DNA of 33,301 bases from Actinomycetota bacterium. Lineage in GTDB: Bacteria > Actinomycetota > Geothermincolia > Geothermincolales > RBG-13-55-18. Location: the NCBI GenBank assembly GCA_015711955.1, contig JACVJK010000019.1, positions 1 to 33,301 on the forward strand, read 5' to 3'. This document shows, piece by piece, positions 15,560-23,145 of this stretch (the stretch's first letter is position 1; each line of letters opens with the position of its first letter). The notes beneath the pieces are model-generated. The model was not told the origin of the DNA, did not search any database, and saw nothing but the letters and a program-made list of their open reading frames with translations. Both the position numbers and the translations under genes were made by a program.

Positions 15560-17059
15560 TCAGCAACCCTCCTCCAGCCAGTTCAGGCAGCGCTCCACCG
15601 CTTTTTTCCAGCCCTTTTTCAGGGCGGCCATCTCCCTTATTTTCTCCGTACGAGGCAAGAACCTTCTTTCTTCCTCCCAGGTGGAGGAGATCTCCTCCAG
15701 GTCCTTCCAGTACCCCACCGCCAGCCCTGCCAAAAGGGCCGCCCCCAAAGAGGTGGTCTCTTTCACCACCGGACGGACCACTGGCACTCCCAGCAGGTCA
15801 GCCTGATATTCCAGCAGCAGATCCATGACGCTGGCCCCTCCGTCCACCCTGAGCTCCCTTATGGGGATCCCGGTCTCCTCCACCATCAGTTGGATGATGT
15901 CGTCGGTCTGCAAGGCCATGGACTCGATGACCGCTCGCGCAATATGAGCCCTGCCCGTTCCTCGGGTCATCCCTATCATCAGTGCCCTGGCGGACGGATC
16001 CCAATAGGGGGCCCCCAGTCCCACGAAGGCCGGGACGAAGAAAACCCCCTCACTGCTTTCCACGCTCCTGGCCATGGGCTCTACCTCCTGGGCCTCGCCG
16101 ATGATTCCCAGGCCATCCCTGAGCCAGTTGATGGCCGCGCCGGTGACGAATATGGAGCCCTCCAGGGCATAGGTGGTCCGTCCACCTATGCTCCAGGCCA
16201 CCGTGGTGAGGAGGCCCCGCTTTGACAGGGTGGGGCTTTCTCCAGTGTTCATGAGCACGAAGCTGCCCGTACCGTAGGTGTTCTTGGTCATGCCGGGATG
16301 GAAGCAGGCTTGACCGAACAGGGCCGCCTGCTGGTCGCCGGCGATGCCCGATATCGGGGCCCCTATCCCCAAAAAGGAGTCGGGGTCGGCATGTCCGAAG
16401 ACGCCGCTGGAATCCCTCACCTGCGGGAGCATGGAGAGGGGAACCCCTAAGATGTCCGCCAACTCCGCGTCCCAGGCTAGCTGGTGGATGTTGAACAGGA
16501 GAGTGCGGCTGGCATTGGAAGCGTCGGTAGCGTGTAACCTTCCCCCGGTCATGCGGAAGAGGAGCCAAGAGTCCACCGTGCCGAAGGCGAGCTCCCCCGC
16601 CTCCGCCCTCTTGGCGATATCGGGCTCGTTCTCCATCACCCAGGACAGTTTGGTGCCTGAGAAATAGGGGTCGAGCAATAAACCGGTTCTCTGGCGGAAG
16701 GTATCCTGGTGGCCGAGTTCCTTGAGTTTGCGGCATATGTCTGCGCTGCGCCGGCACTGCCATACTATGGCTCGCCTCACCGGCCTTGCGGTTTCCCGGT
16801 CCCAGATTATCGAGGTCTCCCTCTGATTGGTGATTCCCACCGCCGCTACCTGACCAGGGTCTATGTTCCCCGTTTCCAGGACCTCGCGCACGCCCTCGAG
16901 GGTCACCTCCCATATCTCCTCGGGATCATGTTCCACCCAGCCGGGCCGGGGATAATACTGGGGGAACTCGCGGTTGGCGATGGCAATGGGCTTTTGGTCC
17001 CTGCCGTAGGCCACCACCTTGGTGCCGGTGGTCCCCTGGTCGATGGCCAGCACGTACAT
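15560..17059 (-). CDS. glpK: Glycerol kinase
   Basis: This 499-residue FGGY kinase phosphorylates glycerol to sn-glycerol 3-phosphate using ATP. Family motifs are present in order: AIDQGTTGTK (N-terminal phosphate loop), the glycerol-contacting GITNQRET, NASRTLLFN, the catalytic aspartate block AGDQQAALFGQ, GTGSFVLMNTG, VPAFVGLGAPYWDP, and the C-terminal RVDGGAS with SLGAALLAGLAVG. Length equals that of typical GlpK. The start ATG has a gggggtgagggg site. It lies 21 nt downstream of the PaaK-like ligase gene and is probably co-transcribed with it. No glycerol facilitator or glycerol-3-phosphate dehydrogenase is in the window. Confidence 0.97.
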   Translation of the reverse strand: MYVLAIDQGTTGTKVVAYGRDQKPIAIANREFPQYYPRPGWVEHDPEEIWEVTLEGVREVLETGNIDPGQVAAVGITNQRETSIIWDRETARPVRRAIVWQCRRSADICRKLKELGHQDTFRQRTGLLLDPYFSGTKLSWVMENEPDIAKRAEAGELAFGTVDSWLLFRMTGGRLHATDASNASRTLLFNIHQLAWDAELADILGVPLSMLPQVRDSSGVFGHADPDSFLGIGAPISGIAGDQQAALFGQACFHPGMTKNTYGTGSFVLMNTGESPTLSKRGLLTTVAWSIGGRTTYALEGSIFVTGAAINWLRDGLGIIGEAQEVEPMARSVESSEGVFFVPAFVGLGAPYWDPSARALMIGMTRGTGRAHIARAVIESMALQTDDIIQLMVEETGIPIRELRVDGGASVMDLLLEYQADLLGVPVVRPVVKETTSLGAALLAGLAVGYWKDLEEISSTWEEERRFLPRTEKIREMAALKKGWKKAVERCLNWLEEGC

Positions 17060-17080
17060 CCCCTCACCCCCTCACTGGTT

Positions 17081-18619
17081 TCAGGTCTCCTCGACTTCCG
17101 TCCCCCCAGGTGCGGATCCCTCCTCTTTCTGGGAGATTTGGGGGCGCAGGTCCACTATCCTCCGTTCCCTGCCCGCCCTCTCCAAGCCCAGGCGATCCAG
17201 CAGGCGGTTCAGCCCCATGAAGACCACTTTGGAAGGGGTAATTTCCACTTCTTTCTGGAGCAGGTCCACGAGTTCCTTTTCTAAATGCTTCTTCATGATC
17301 CCCTCCACAGGGGTGACGTAGAGGATTATCTCGTCGAGGTCGTAGGGGTCGTCGTTGCGCTTCCTGATCTCCAACTGCCACTCCAGCACGTCCTTGTGGC
17401 CCGAGAGCAGGGGATAGAAGGCGTTGAGATCCACCAGGGTACCTTTCAGTTTGGTAAGCTGGAATTCCTTGTATTCCGAAGCCCGGGTGATGGTGATGCC
17501 CAAGCGGGGCAGGCTCCTGCCGCAGTATGGGCAAGGTTCGTAACTTATCCCCTCCCGGACCAGGTCACCGGTGCGGAAGCGCAGCAGGACGCTCCCGCGC
17601 CAGTCCAAAGAGGAGTAGACTACCTCACCGCTTTCTCCCTCGTCTACCCTGTCGCCTGTCTCGGGGTCGATGATCTCCACGACCTCCATATCGGGGAATA
17701 AGTGGTAACCGGAGCTTTTCTCCTTCGACAGTGCGGAAGGACGGCACTCGCTCCAGGCCACCCTTCCCTCGGTGAAGCCGTAGGTGGCCATCACCGCCGC
17801 TCCCTCCGCCCCCACCCTTTTCAGGAGGTATTGGATCTTGTCCTTCAATCCCTCGGGGAGTGCGTCGCCTCCCAACATCACGGTGTGGAGGCGAGAGAGG
17901 TCTCTTCCCTCCTCCGCCGCCCTTCTCAGCAGGTGGTAAGCATAGGAAGGGGTGGCGGTGAGCACGTTGCCTCTCAACTTTTCCAGGGCATCGAGGATGC
18001 GCTCCGTGCCCAATATCCTTCCTCCGCCGGTGTGCAGGGCAGGCATCCCCGCCGCCTCGGCGGCGAAATATGTCATCCAAAACGCCAGATGAGGGGCGAA
18101 GGGAAAGGCGTTTATGAGTACGTCCTCCCTTTTCAGTTCCGCCAGTTCGAAGAGTCGGCGTCCGGCTTCCCTGACCCGAGCGAGGTCGTGACGGGTGTAG
18201 AAGATGGGGGTGGGAAGGGCGGTCCTGCCGATGGTGAAGTGGGTGTGCACCGGCAGATACTCTTCCTGGAGCAGCTGAGTGTAACCCTTCCTGCCCCGGG
18301 TGGCCCGCAACCAGGCGTGTTTCATCCTAATGGCAGGAGAGATCCCCTTGAACTTCTCGGGATCGGGCTGGAGAAGGAGGGAAAGGGGCAACTCCGGATT
18401 GTCGGGGAGGGGGGCTATGTCCGCCTTAGTGGTGAAGGGTATGCAATCTATCTCTTCCAGTCGACTGATGTGCCTCGGCTTCAGCCTTTGGTGTTTGAAC
18501 AGTCTCCGGTAGAAAGGGCTGAAAGGATAAACCTGCTCCCTCAGGTAGCGAAGAAACCTTTGCTCCTGGGCCAGACGGTAGAGTCGATAAGGCATCCGAT
18601 CCCATAAGGTTTTACTCAT
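17081..18619 (-). CDS. PaaK-like adenylate-forming ligase (phenylacetate-CoA ligase superfamily)
   Basis: This 512-residue AMP-binding enzyme is most like the PaaK branch. It has an N-terminal YLREQVYPFSPFYRRLF segment, the hinge-like VLTATPSYAYHLLRRA, and VMLGGDALPEGLKDKI. A5-like MATYGFTEGRVAWSEC precedes the A7/A8 block VLLRFRTGDLVREG. A zinc-like Cys pair, CPYCGRS, follows as in PaaK proteins. The expected reaction is ATP-dependent activation of a carboxylic acid to acyl-AMP and then to CoA thioester; the substrate cannot be told. The glycine-rich phosphate loop that usually reads SSGTTG is not clear here: the region around residues 108-115 reads RATRGRKG, so substrate activation chemistry may differ. 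It leads the operon with glpK. A ggggaggggag site precedes the ATG. Confidence 0.82.
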   Translation of the reverse strand: MSKTLWDRMPYRLYRLAQEQRFLRYLREQVYPFSPFYRRLFKHQRLKPRHISRLEEIDCIPFTTKADIAPLPDNPELPLSLLLQPDPEKFKGISPAIRMKHAWLRATRGRKGYTQLLQEEYLPVHTHFTIGRTALPTPIFYTRHDLARVREAGRRLFELAELKREDVLINAFPFAPHLAFWMTYFAAEAAGMPALHTGGGRILGTERILDALEKLRGNVLTATPSYAYHLLRRAAEEGRDLSRLHTVMLGGDALPEGLKDKIQYLLKRVGAEGAAVMATYGFTEGRVAWSECRPSALSKEKSSGYHLFPDMEVVEIIDPETGDRVDEGESGEVVYSSLDWRGSVLLRFRTGDLVREGISYEPCPYCGRSLPRLGITITRASEYKEFQLTKLKGTLVDLNAFYPLLSGHKDVLEWQLEIRKRNDDPYDLDEIILYVTPVEGIMKKHLEKELVDLLQKEVEITPSKVVFMGLNRLLDRLGLERAGRERRIVDLRPQISQKEEGSAPGGTEVEET

Positions 18620-18746
18620 GGCTCCCCTCCCCTAAACCAGCTCGATCTCACTTTTGACAAACGAGAGTCGGAGCAGAGTGGTGCGTCTTTCGCTCTCATG
18701 CCCCGACTGTGGCTGATCAAGCCCTTCACTCGCCCTCGATACTACC

Positions 18747-18857
18747 ATGAATGGAGGCATGTCCGCCAAAAGATTGAGGCGGCTCATCGGGGGAGGTTTC
18801 GTCGGGAGCGATCTCGACCACGGGATTTACGGATATTTGTCCAAGCCGGAATCGTGA
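18747..18857 (+). CDS. Possible 36-residue small protein before a terminator
   Basis: A short frame (begins MNGGMSAKRLRRLIGG, ends GYLSKPES) stops 3 nt before a strong terminator hairpin, which is the arrangement of a short transcribed unit. A perfect TTGACA lies upstream at 18654-18659, but no good -10 follows at the right distance. There is no clear ribosome-binding site, and the terminator can also serve genes on the opposite strand. I have no homology support. Confidence 0.2.
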   Translation: MNGGMSAKRLRRLIGGGFVGSDLDHGIYGYLSKPES

Positions 18858-18860
18858 AAG

Positions 18861-18916
18861 AAAGGGCGCGCCCGATGGCGCGCCCTTTTTCGATCAGGCC
18901 CCTTTCGGGGCCTGAT
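18861..18916. terminator. Two adjacent terminator hairpins, probably bidirectional
   Basis: The first hairpin is a perfect 12-bp stem, aaagggcgcgcc (18861-18872) with ggcgcgcccttt (18877-18888), a 4-nt loop and a run of T to 18890 on the plus strand. On the minus strand it is followed by tttctttc. The second is a perfect 10-bp stem, atcaggcccc (18893-18902) with ggggcctgat (18907-18916). They close the minus-strand unit that includes 18917-19836. Confidence 0.85.
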
Positions 18917-18970
18917 TCAGCAGCCCTCCGAACAATGGGCCACCCTGGGGACCATGAACCTGTACCTCAT
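18917..18970 (-). CDS. Candidate 17-residue peptide gene with strong ribosome-binding site
   Basis: The minus strand reads aaaggagg, 5 nt, then ATG (18970), and encodes MRYRFMVPRVAHCSEGC before a TGA whose last base abuts a 10-bp terminator hairpin. The two cysteines end the peptide as C-S-E-G-C. It lies 79 nt after the 19050-19484 gene and would be the last gene of that transcript. The consensus ribosome-binding site, correct spacing and immediate terminator argue for translation, but at this length chance cannot be excluded. I recognise no family. It could be a modified-peptide precursor, a metal-binding peptide, or a fortuitous frame. Confidence 0.4.
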   Translation of the reverse strand: MRYRFMVPRVAHCSEGC

Positions 18971-19049
18971 ACCTGCCTCCTTTCTGTTTCCCCGCCTCGG
19001 TGGAGGCGGATCTGCCGACCCTGCGGGGATCATATAGGTCGCATGAACC

Positions 19050-19484
19050 TCACCCATGCACCCGGTAAGCGATTCGGCATTCTCCCACAGGACCGGGCTT
19101 GGTTACCTGGGAGAGGGACGCGTTCCTTCCCGCCACCCTCCTTATGGAGAAAAGCCCGGTGGGTATGATAGGACACATGGTGGGGGAGCCTTCCTTCCTC
19201 AGCTCCTCGTTGCCGAAACAGATGTGGCATCCCTGGACTTCCACCGCTATCTCGTCTTCGGAAACTTCCACCTTTACATCTTTGCAGAAATTCAGCTCAT
19301 CCCGAAGATATCTCTCGTATGCAGCAGCGAAATCGCCCAGATCACCCACCTCGCCCGCCTTGCCACGGAATTCTTCGGCCCATAAGGATCCTATCCTGGA
19401 CTTCATGTTCTCCAGCCGGTCGCCCAGGACCTTCACCACCGCGTGATGGTATCTTTTGATGAATTCCCTTTCCCTTTCGGACAT
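19050..19484 (-). CDS. Unrecognised Cys-containing protein
   Basis: I do not recognise this 144-residue protein. The first half is charged and helical (SEREREFIKRYHHAVVKVLGDRLENMKS). The second half holds five cysteines: NFCKDV, the pair in GCHICFGNEEL, TMCPIIPTGLFSI, and GECRIAYRV at the end after a VTKPGPVGEC turn. The last part recalls small ligand- or metal-binding domains, but I cannot assign one. ATG 19484 is my start; an in-frame GTG at 19493 adds three residues. The upstream ferredoxin gene ends 133 nt before it on the same strand, so a shared redox context is likely. A function is not inferred. Confidence 0.6.
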   Translation of the reverse strand: MSEREREFIKRYHHAVVKVLGDRLENMKSRIGSLWAEEFRGKAGEVGDLGDFAAAYERYLRDELNFCKDVKVEVSEDEIAVEVQGCHICFGNEELRKEGSPTMCPIIPTGLFSIRRVAGRNASLSQVTKPGPVGECRIAYRVHG

Positions 19485-19617
19485 TTTCCCCACTTCCCTT
19501 CAGCTTAACGGATTGACATGGATTCTGCCCTGATATATACGTCCTGCGGACGGATTAGGGGCAAAGTGCTCGTCATCGCCTTGCCCACGACTCCCATGAC
19601 ACTTCGTTCTCTCCCCG

Positions 19618-19836
19618 TCAGACCATCTTCACCGCGAAAAGGTCACAAGCGTGAGAGCATTCACCGCAACGGCGGCACCTCTCCCAGTCGATGAAGACAT
19701 CATGGGCTTTGCCTTCTCCGCCCTTTTCCCGCACCGTGAAGGCTCCATGGGGACAGTGCTTGGCAGCCTTACATGATTTCCCCACCGATTCCACGTCGCA
19801 CCTCAGCCGATCCACCCACGGCATCTTGTTCCTCAA
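19618..19836 (-). CDS. Small 2x[4Fe-4S]-type ferredoxin
   Basis: This is a 72-residue ferredoxin-like electron carrier. The C-terminal cluster motif CRRCGECSHAC is a standard CxxCxxCxxxC set. The N-terminal set is irregular: CDVESVGKSC, then CKAAKHCPHGAF, so one cluster has unusual ligand spacing. The start is decided by the ribosome-binding site: ggaggtgg lies about 8 nt before TTG 19836 but too far from ATG 19824, so I prefer TTG; the ATG start would shorten it by four residues. A 16-bp palindrome overlapping a possible -10 element sits just upstream (19851-19870), which suggests repression at this promoter. The probable transcription unit continues into the Cys-containing gene at 19050. 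Confidence 0.82.
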   Translation of the reverse strand: MRNKMPWVDRLRCDVESVGKSCKAAKHCPHGAFTVREKGGEGKAHDVFIDWERCRRCGECSHACDLFAVKMV

Positions 19837-19850
19837 AGTAACCACCTCCG

Positions 19851-19870
19851 ATACCCATAGGGGTATTGTA
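19851..19870 (-). promoter_or_regulatory. CsoR/CstR-like palindromic operator overlapping a -10 box
   Basis: The plus strand reads ataccc-atag-gggtat (19851-19866), a dyad with 6-bp arms and C/G tracts flanking a TA-rich centre. On the minus strand it overlaps TACAAT (19865-19870), a five-of-six match to the -10 consensus, immediately upstream of the ferredoxin ribosome-binding site. Operators of the copper/persulfide sensors CsoR and CstR have this C-tract/G-tract layout. No such regulator is encoded here, and a clear -35 was not found. Confidence 0.4.
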
Positions 19871-20328
19871 TGGAACAAATCCCGTGTGGGGGATGAGATG
19901 GATCAGCGTCCGTAATAGGATCCCCTGAGGGTGAAGAGAACCCCTTGGAGGTGAAAGAGGCGCTTTCTGCCCGCAAATCGCGCGATCCCTTGGGTAGAGT
20001 GGTTTATTTTCCCCCAAATGTGGTAAATTAGAAAATAGAAAGCTCCCGAGGTAAAGCGAGATTGCGGGGATCTCCGCTCAGTTGGGAAAGAAGAGGCTTT
20101 ACTCGGGAGCTTTTCCCCGTGGGGCGCGAAAGGCCCGATCGTCGACTAATCCATGGACTTGGTCGTGCCCTCTGTCCTTCCCCGAGCCGCGGGCAAGCGA
20201 TTACCTGCGAGAACGTCGAGGCATTTCGGGAGGAAAAGCGAAAGAGGACGTCGAAGACCATAGACGGCGGGATAGAACCTTTCTTTGATCATATCGCCGG
20301 TGAACAACAGGTTGGAGATGGATCTCTC
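19871..20328 (+). other. Divergent intergenic region
   Basis: This stretch lies between the ferredoxin gene (-) and the PAS sensor (+). The only strong structure is the long hairpin at 20039-20114. The frame of the sensor stays open through 20062-20328, but that part is Arg/Pro-rich and unlike a PAS protein, so I treat it as untranslated. Confidence 0.45.
20039..20114 (+). ncRNA. Structured leader or attenuator-like element
   Basis: Arms at 20039-20057 and 20096-20113 are complementary over 18 bp with a single bulged base (aaagctcccgag(g)taaagc / gctttactcgggagcttt). The enclosed 38 nt contain a second stem (gcggg/tccgc, 20064-20077). The right arm ends in TTTT, so the whole could act as an attenuator ahead of the PAS sensor. 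Alternatively, the terminal inverted repeat could mark a small mobile repeat. I match it to no known riboswitch. Confidence 0.45.
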
Positions 20329-22740
20329 ATGGAAGGGATGAATGCCCTTTTCGCTTCCCTGCTTCTGGACGAGCAGGCGAGGGTGATCGACGGAAATCGA
20401 GATGCAGAGGTTCTCCTGGGTTGTCCTCTGGAAGAGGCTCGAAAAATACCCCTGGAGAAGTTGAACTCTTCTTTGTTCCAGATACTCAAGGACCTCTTGG
20501 ATAAGGCCCGCAGGGGAAAGGGGGTTGAAAACTACTCCTTCGCCTACAAACTTGGGAGAAGGCTGACGCGGCTCATGGCTTCCGTCACCCCATATCCCCT
20601 GGAGGCCTTGGGTTCGGTGGGCACTTTGGTGACCATCAAAGGGGAGGCGGCAGTACGGCGTCCCGCGTCAGCGGTTGAGGAAAGGATACAGCAAGAGAAG
20701 GGAGATTCGGGAGACTTCAAGAGTTTCCTGCAAATTCTCCCCGAACCCGCTTTCCTCCTGGACGAGGAGGGAAATTTCCTCTTCGCAAATCAGGCGCTGT
20801 GCCGATTGATTGGACACTCCCCCGAGGATATCCTGGGACGCCCCCTTTCGTTCTTGCTGGGCAGGGATCATCCTCCGGGAACCCAGGAAAAGCTCCTCGA
20901 AGCCTCCTTGCTTGCACCTTGGAGGGGAGAGCTCCAGTTGCAAGGGCAAGGTGGCCGCACGTTCTTGCGAGCCACCTGTTCCCTGATCCCGATGGGAGAA
21001 GATGGCGGGAGATGTTTTCTGTTCCTGGCTTGGGATTGCGGTGACGAGGTGAGAATACGCCGGGAGCGGGAAGGGGAGATCAAGAAGCTCTGGGGCAGAC
21101 TCGACGCCACGGGCCTCGGAATAGTGGCCTTCACACCCGATCGGCGCATCACCGCCTTCAGCGTGGGAGCCGAGGAGGCCTTGGGTGTCGGCAGGGAAGT
21201 GGCCATCGGATCCTTGCTGGAGGAAATCCTCCCCCTTGACCTCAAGGTCATGAGGGAGGTCTTAGAGGCAGTGGCACAAGAAGGAGAGGCAGCCTTCTCC
21301 ATGACCTTGAAAGGCAAAAGGGAAGGCAAGGACATTCATTATGAGTGCAGGGCGAGGAAAGTGGAAGGAGGGGATCCCAAGGCGCCGGAGACGGTGATAC
21401 TTTTGGCTCCCACCGAAAAGACGAATGAACCCTCGGAGGAGGAGCTCTGGGTCAGGAAATGGTGGGAGGAAAGATTCTACTCCCTCTGCCTGGAGAGCAT
21501 GCTCCAGGGGAGTGACGAGGAGGTTTTCTGGTCGGGCGCGCTGCGTCTCTTCGAAGGCGAGAAGATGGCGGAAGGAGGCGCTGTCTTAGTGGTCGAGGGC
21601 GGTGGCCTCCGGCTGTCAGCGGCATTCGGCCTCGATTTGAGGGAACGTGAGAGGCTGGCTGGACTTCGTCCCCGGGGCGACTCCCTAAACCTGTGGACCT
21701 TCTCGCCTTTCCTCGAGATAAGTTTCCAAGGAGGGATCCCGAGACGGGGGTGGGACGAGGCCAAGACTTACTTCGAGGATCCAGAATGTCTTTCCCGGCT
21801 GGCGGGGGAGAGGAGATGGAAGAGCGTGGCCGTGTTCCCCGTGGGGAGAAAGGAGGTGGTCGCCCTCCTCGTTTTAGGAGGCTTGCATTGGAGGCACTCC
21901 GACGTCTTGTGCGCGGTGGAAGCCATGCTGGAGGGCTGGAACAGGGCTCGTGCCCTGCGGTCAGCTGGAGCCGCCTACCAGGGGAAATCGGCCAAGCAGG
22001 GTGGAGTCGCCAAGGCTGCTGGTAGGCGGGAAACGCACGGGCTTACCAAGGGATTTGAGGTCGATCAGGGCCTAACCCTTCTTCCCACCGAGGAGGATGC
22101 TGCTTCCGAGGAAAACACCGGAAAAGACCCCTCGAGTCCGTCGAGCGCGGGGGAGTTTCGAGGGGAACTGCTACTCAAGGCCAGGGAGGCCAAAGGCCAG
22201 GATTCCGCAGAGGAGATCCCGCTTTGGAGCAAGAGGTTCCCGTCAAGATCAGGGGGGCTTCTGGACTTGAATGACTTCGCAAAAAGGCTGAGGAGGCGCA
22301 TGCAGGAGATTCACGGCAACGTCCTGCTCTTCGAGGTGGAGGAGGACCTACCCCGCGTTTATCTCGACGAGGGAACATTGGAGAATCTGTTATTGAGTTT
22401 GGTGGGAGACGCCGTGGAGGCGTCACCATCGGGCAGTCCGGTGGTCTTCGGGGTGGAGAGGTGGGGAGACGAGATACTGTTTCGAGTGGAAGATCAAGGT
22501 ATGCCCCCTTTCCCAGGAACAGATGGGGAAGGAGGAGCCCTGCAGCCCACCCCATCCGCCGGCGAGCGGGGGGGCGAGCCGCAGTCGGTTCCAAAGAACA
22601 GGGAGTCCAGGCTGAAGCAATATGAGGAATTGGCGAGAAGGGTCAGGGGATCCCTTACCTGGAAGAGCACTCCGGGAGAGGGCAACGTGGTATATCTGCG
22701 GGTGGGCATAATTCCTTTCCTGGGTCGGGCAGAGGCCTGA
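20329..22740 (+). CDS. PAS/GAF multi-domain sensor with degenerate histidine-kinase-like C-terminus
   Basis: This is a soluble 803-residue signalling protein (no membrane segment). PAS-like domains lie at about residues 8-108, 133-240 (LPEPAFLLDEEGNFLFANQALCRLIGHSPEDILGRP) and 255-350 (GIVAFTPDRRITAFS). A GAF-like region lies at about 385-550. A low-complexity linker leads to an HATPase_c-like end (about 670-800). In that end the N-box reads LENLLLSLVGDAVEA (usual Asn replaced), the D-box VEDQG remains, the glycine-rich G1/G2 lid is not recognisable, and no DHp phosphoacceptor His is evident. It may be a pseudo-kinase sensor. The start is uncertain: ATG 20329, with ggag 11 nt upstream, fits best; the frame is open back to TTG 20062. 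No response regulator is adjacent. Confidence 0.8.
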   Translation: MEGMNALFASLLLDEQARVIDGNRDAEVLLGCPLEEARKIPLEKLNSSLFQILKDLLDKARRGKGVENYSFAYKLGRRLTRLMASVTPYPLEALGSVGTLVTIKGEAAVRRPASAVEERIQQEKGDSGDFKSFLQILPEPAFLLDEEGNFLFANQALCRLIGHSPEDILGRPLSFLLGRDHPPGTQEKLLEASLLAPWRGELQLQGQGGRTFLRATCSLIPMGEDGGRCFLFLAWDCGDEVRIRREREGEIKKLWGRLDATGLGIVAFTPDRRITAFSVGAEEALGVGREVAIGSLLEEILPLDLKVMREVLEAVAQEGEAAFSMTLKGKREGKDIHYECRARKVEGGDPKAPETVILLAPTEKTNEPSEEELWVRKWWEERFYSLCLESMLQGSDEEVFWSGALRLFEGEKMAEGGAVLVVEGGGLRLSAAFGLDLRERERLAGLRPRGDSLNLWTFSPFLEISFQGGIPRRGWDEAKTYFEDPECLSRLAGERRWKSVAVFPVGRKEVVALLVLGGLHWRHSDVLCAVEAMLEGWNRARALRSAGAAYQGKSAKQGGVAKAAGRRETHGLTKGFEVDQGLTLLPTEEDAASEENTGKDPSSPSSAGEFRGELLLKAREAKGQDSAEEIPLWSKRFPSRSGGLLDLNDFAKRLRRRMQEIHGNVLLFEVEEDLPRVYLDEGTLENLLLSLVGDAVEASPSGSPVVFGVERWGDEILFRVEDQGMPPFPGTDGEGGALQPTPSAGERGGEPQSVPKNRESRLKQYEELARRVRGSLTWKSTPGEGNVVYLRVGIIPFLGRAEA

Positions 22741-23115
22741 CCTGCCGGTGACGACACCCCTTTGCCGTTTAAATCGCGGCTGTGCCGGTGGTCAGCGGAC
22801 CCGAGGCGCAGAGCTCGTCCGTTGCAAGGAGGTAGGAAAAACGCCTTTCCGAGAGGAAAGGCCTGGTGTTGCCTTTCCTGATGGTTCCCTTTCCTGATGA
22901 GCGGCATCCACGAAGTTCTTTCACGGCCGTGGGTCATGTTGAGCTGAGGCCTCGAAGATTTACTGCCGCCACGCGTTCCCACCTTGGATTGGGTCCGTAT
23001 TTCCCGTGGCACGACCTCCCTAGTCCTGCCTTCCTCATGCCCCCGAAGGCAATGGCCGGATAGCCGTGGTCCAAGGCCGGATGGTTGTCGCCTTTCTTGG
23101 GGACGAGGCAGCAGG
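22741..23115 (+). other. Gene-free region with hairpin and short repeats
   Basis: This is 375 nt after the PAS sensor. A perfect 8-bp hairpin gcctttcc-gaga-ggaaaggc (22843-22862) is followed by two copies of cctttcctgatg (22872-22883 and 22889-22900), so the same pyrimidine motif occurs three times in 60 nt. It may include the sensor terminator, although no T tract follows. No protein frame is supported. Confidence 0.45.
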
Positions 23116-23144
23116 TTGACGGAAATAGTCAGGGACTTTACGAT
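23116..23144 (+). promoter_or_regulatory. Promoter of the TetR / RuBisCO-like operon
   Basis: TTGACG (23116-23121, five of six consensus bases) is followed, with an ideal 17-nt spacer, by TACGAT (23139-23144, four of six). It lies 36 nt before the TetR start and directly abuts the dyad at 23146-23163. Confidence 0.6.
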
Positions 23145-23145
23145 A

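Noticed and set aside
18698-19168. 156-codon plus-strand frame overlapping the terminators
   Set aside because: It runs through two strong terminator hairpins, has Arg-rich composition, no ribosome-binding site, and covers the opposite-strand gene.
20062-20328. N-terminal extension of the PAS sensor from a TTG at 20062
   Set aside because: The first 45 residues are Arg/Pro-rich, no ribosome-binding site precedes the TTG, and the region holds a long hairpin; ATG 20329 fits the PAS domain start better.
22843-22900. Repeated cctttcc motifs as a possible CRISPR or mobile repeat
   Set aside because: Only three short copies with irregular spacing and no cas gene or transposase; listed as a minor hairpin region instead.
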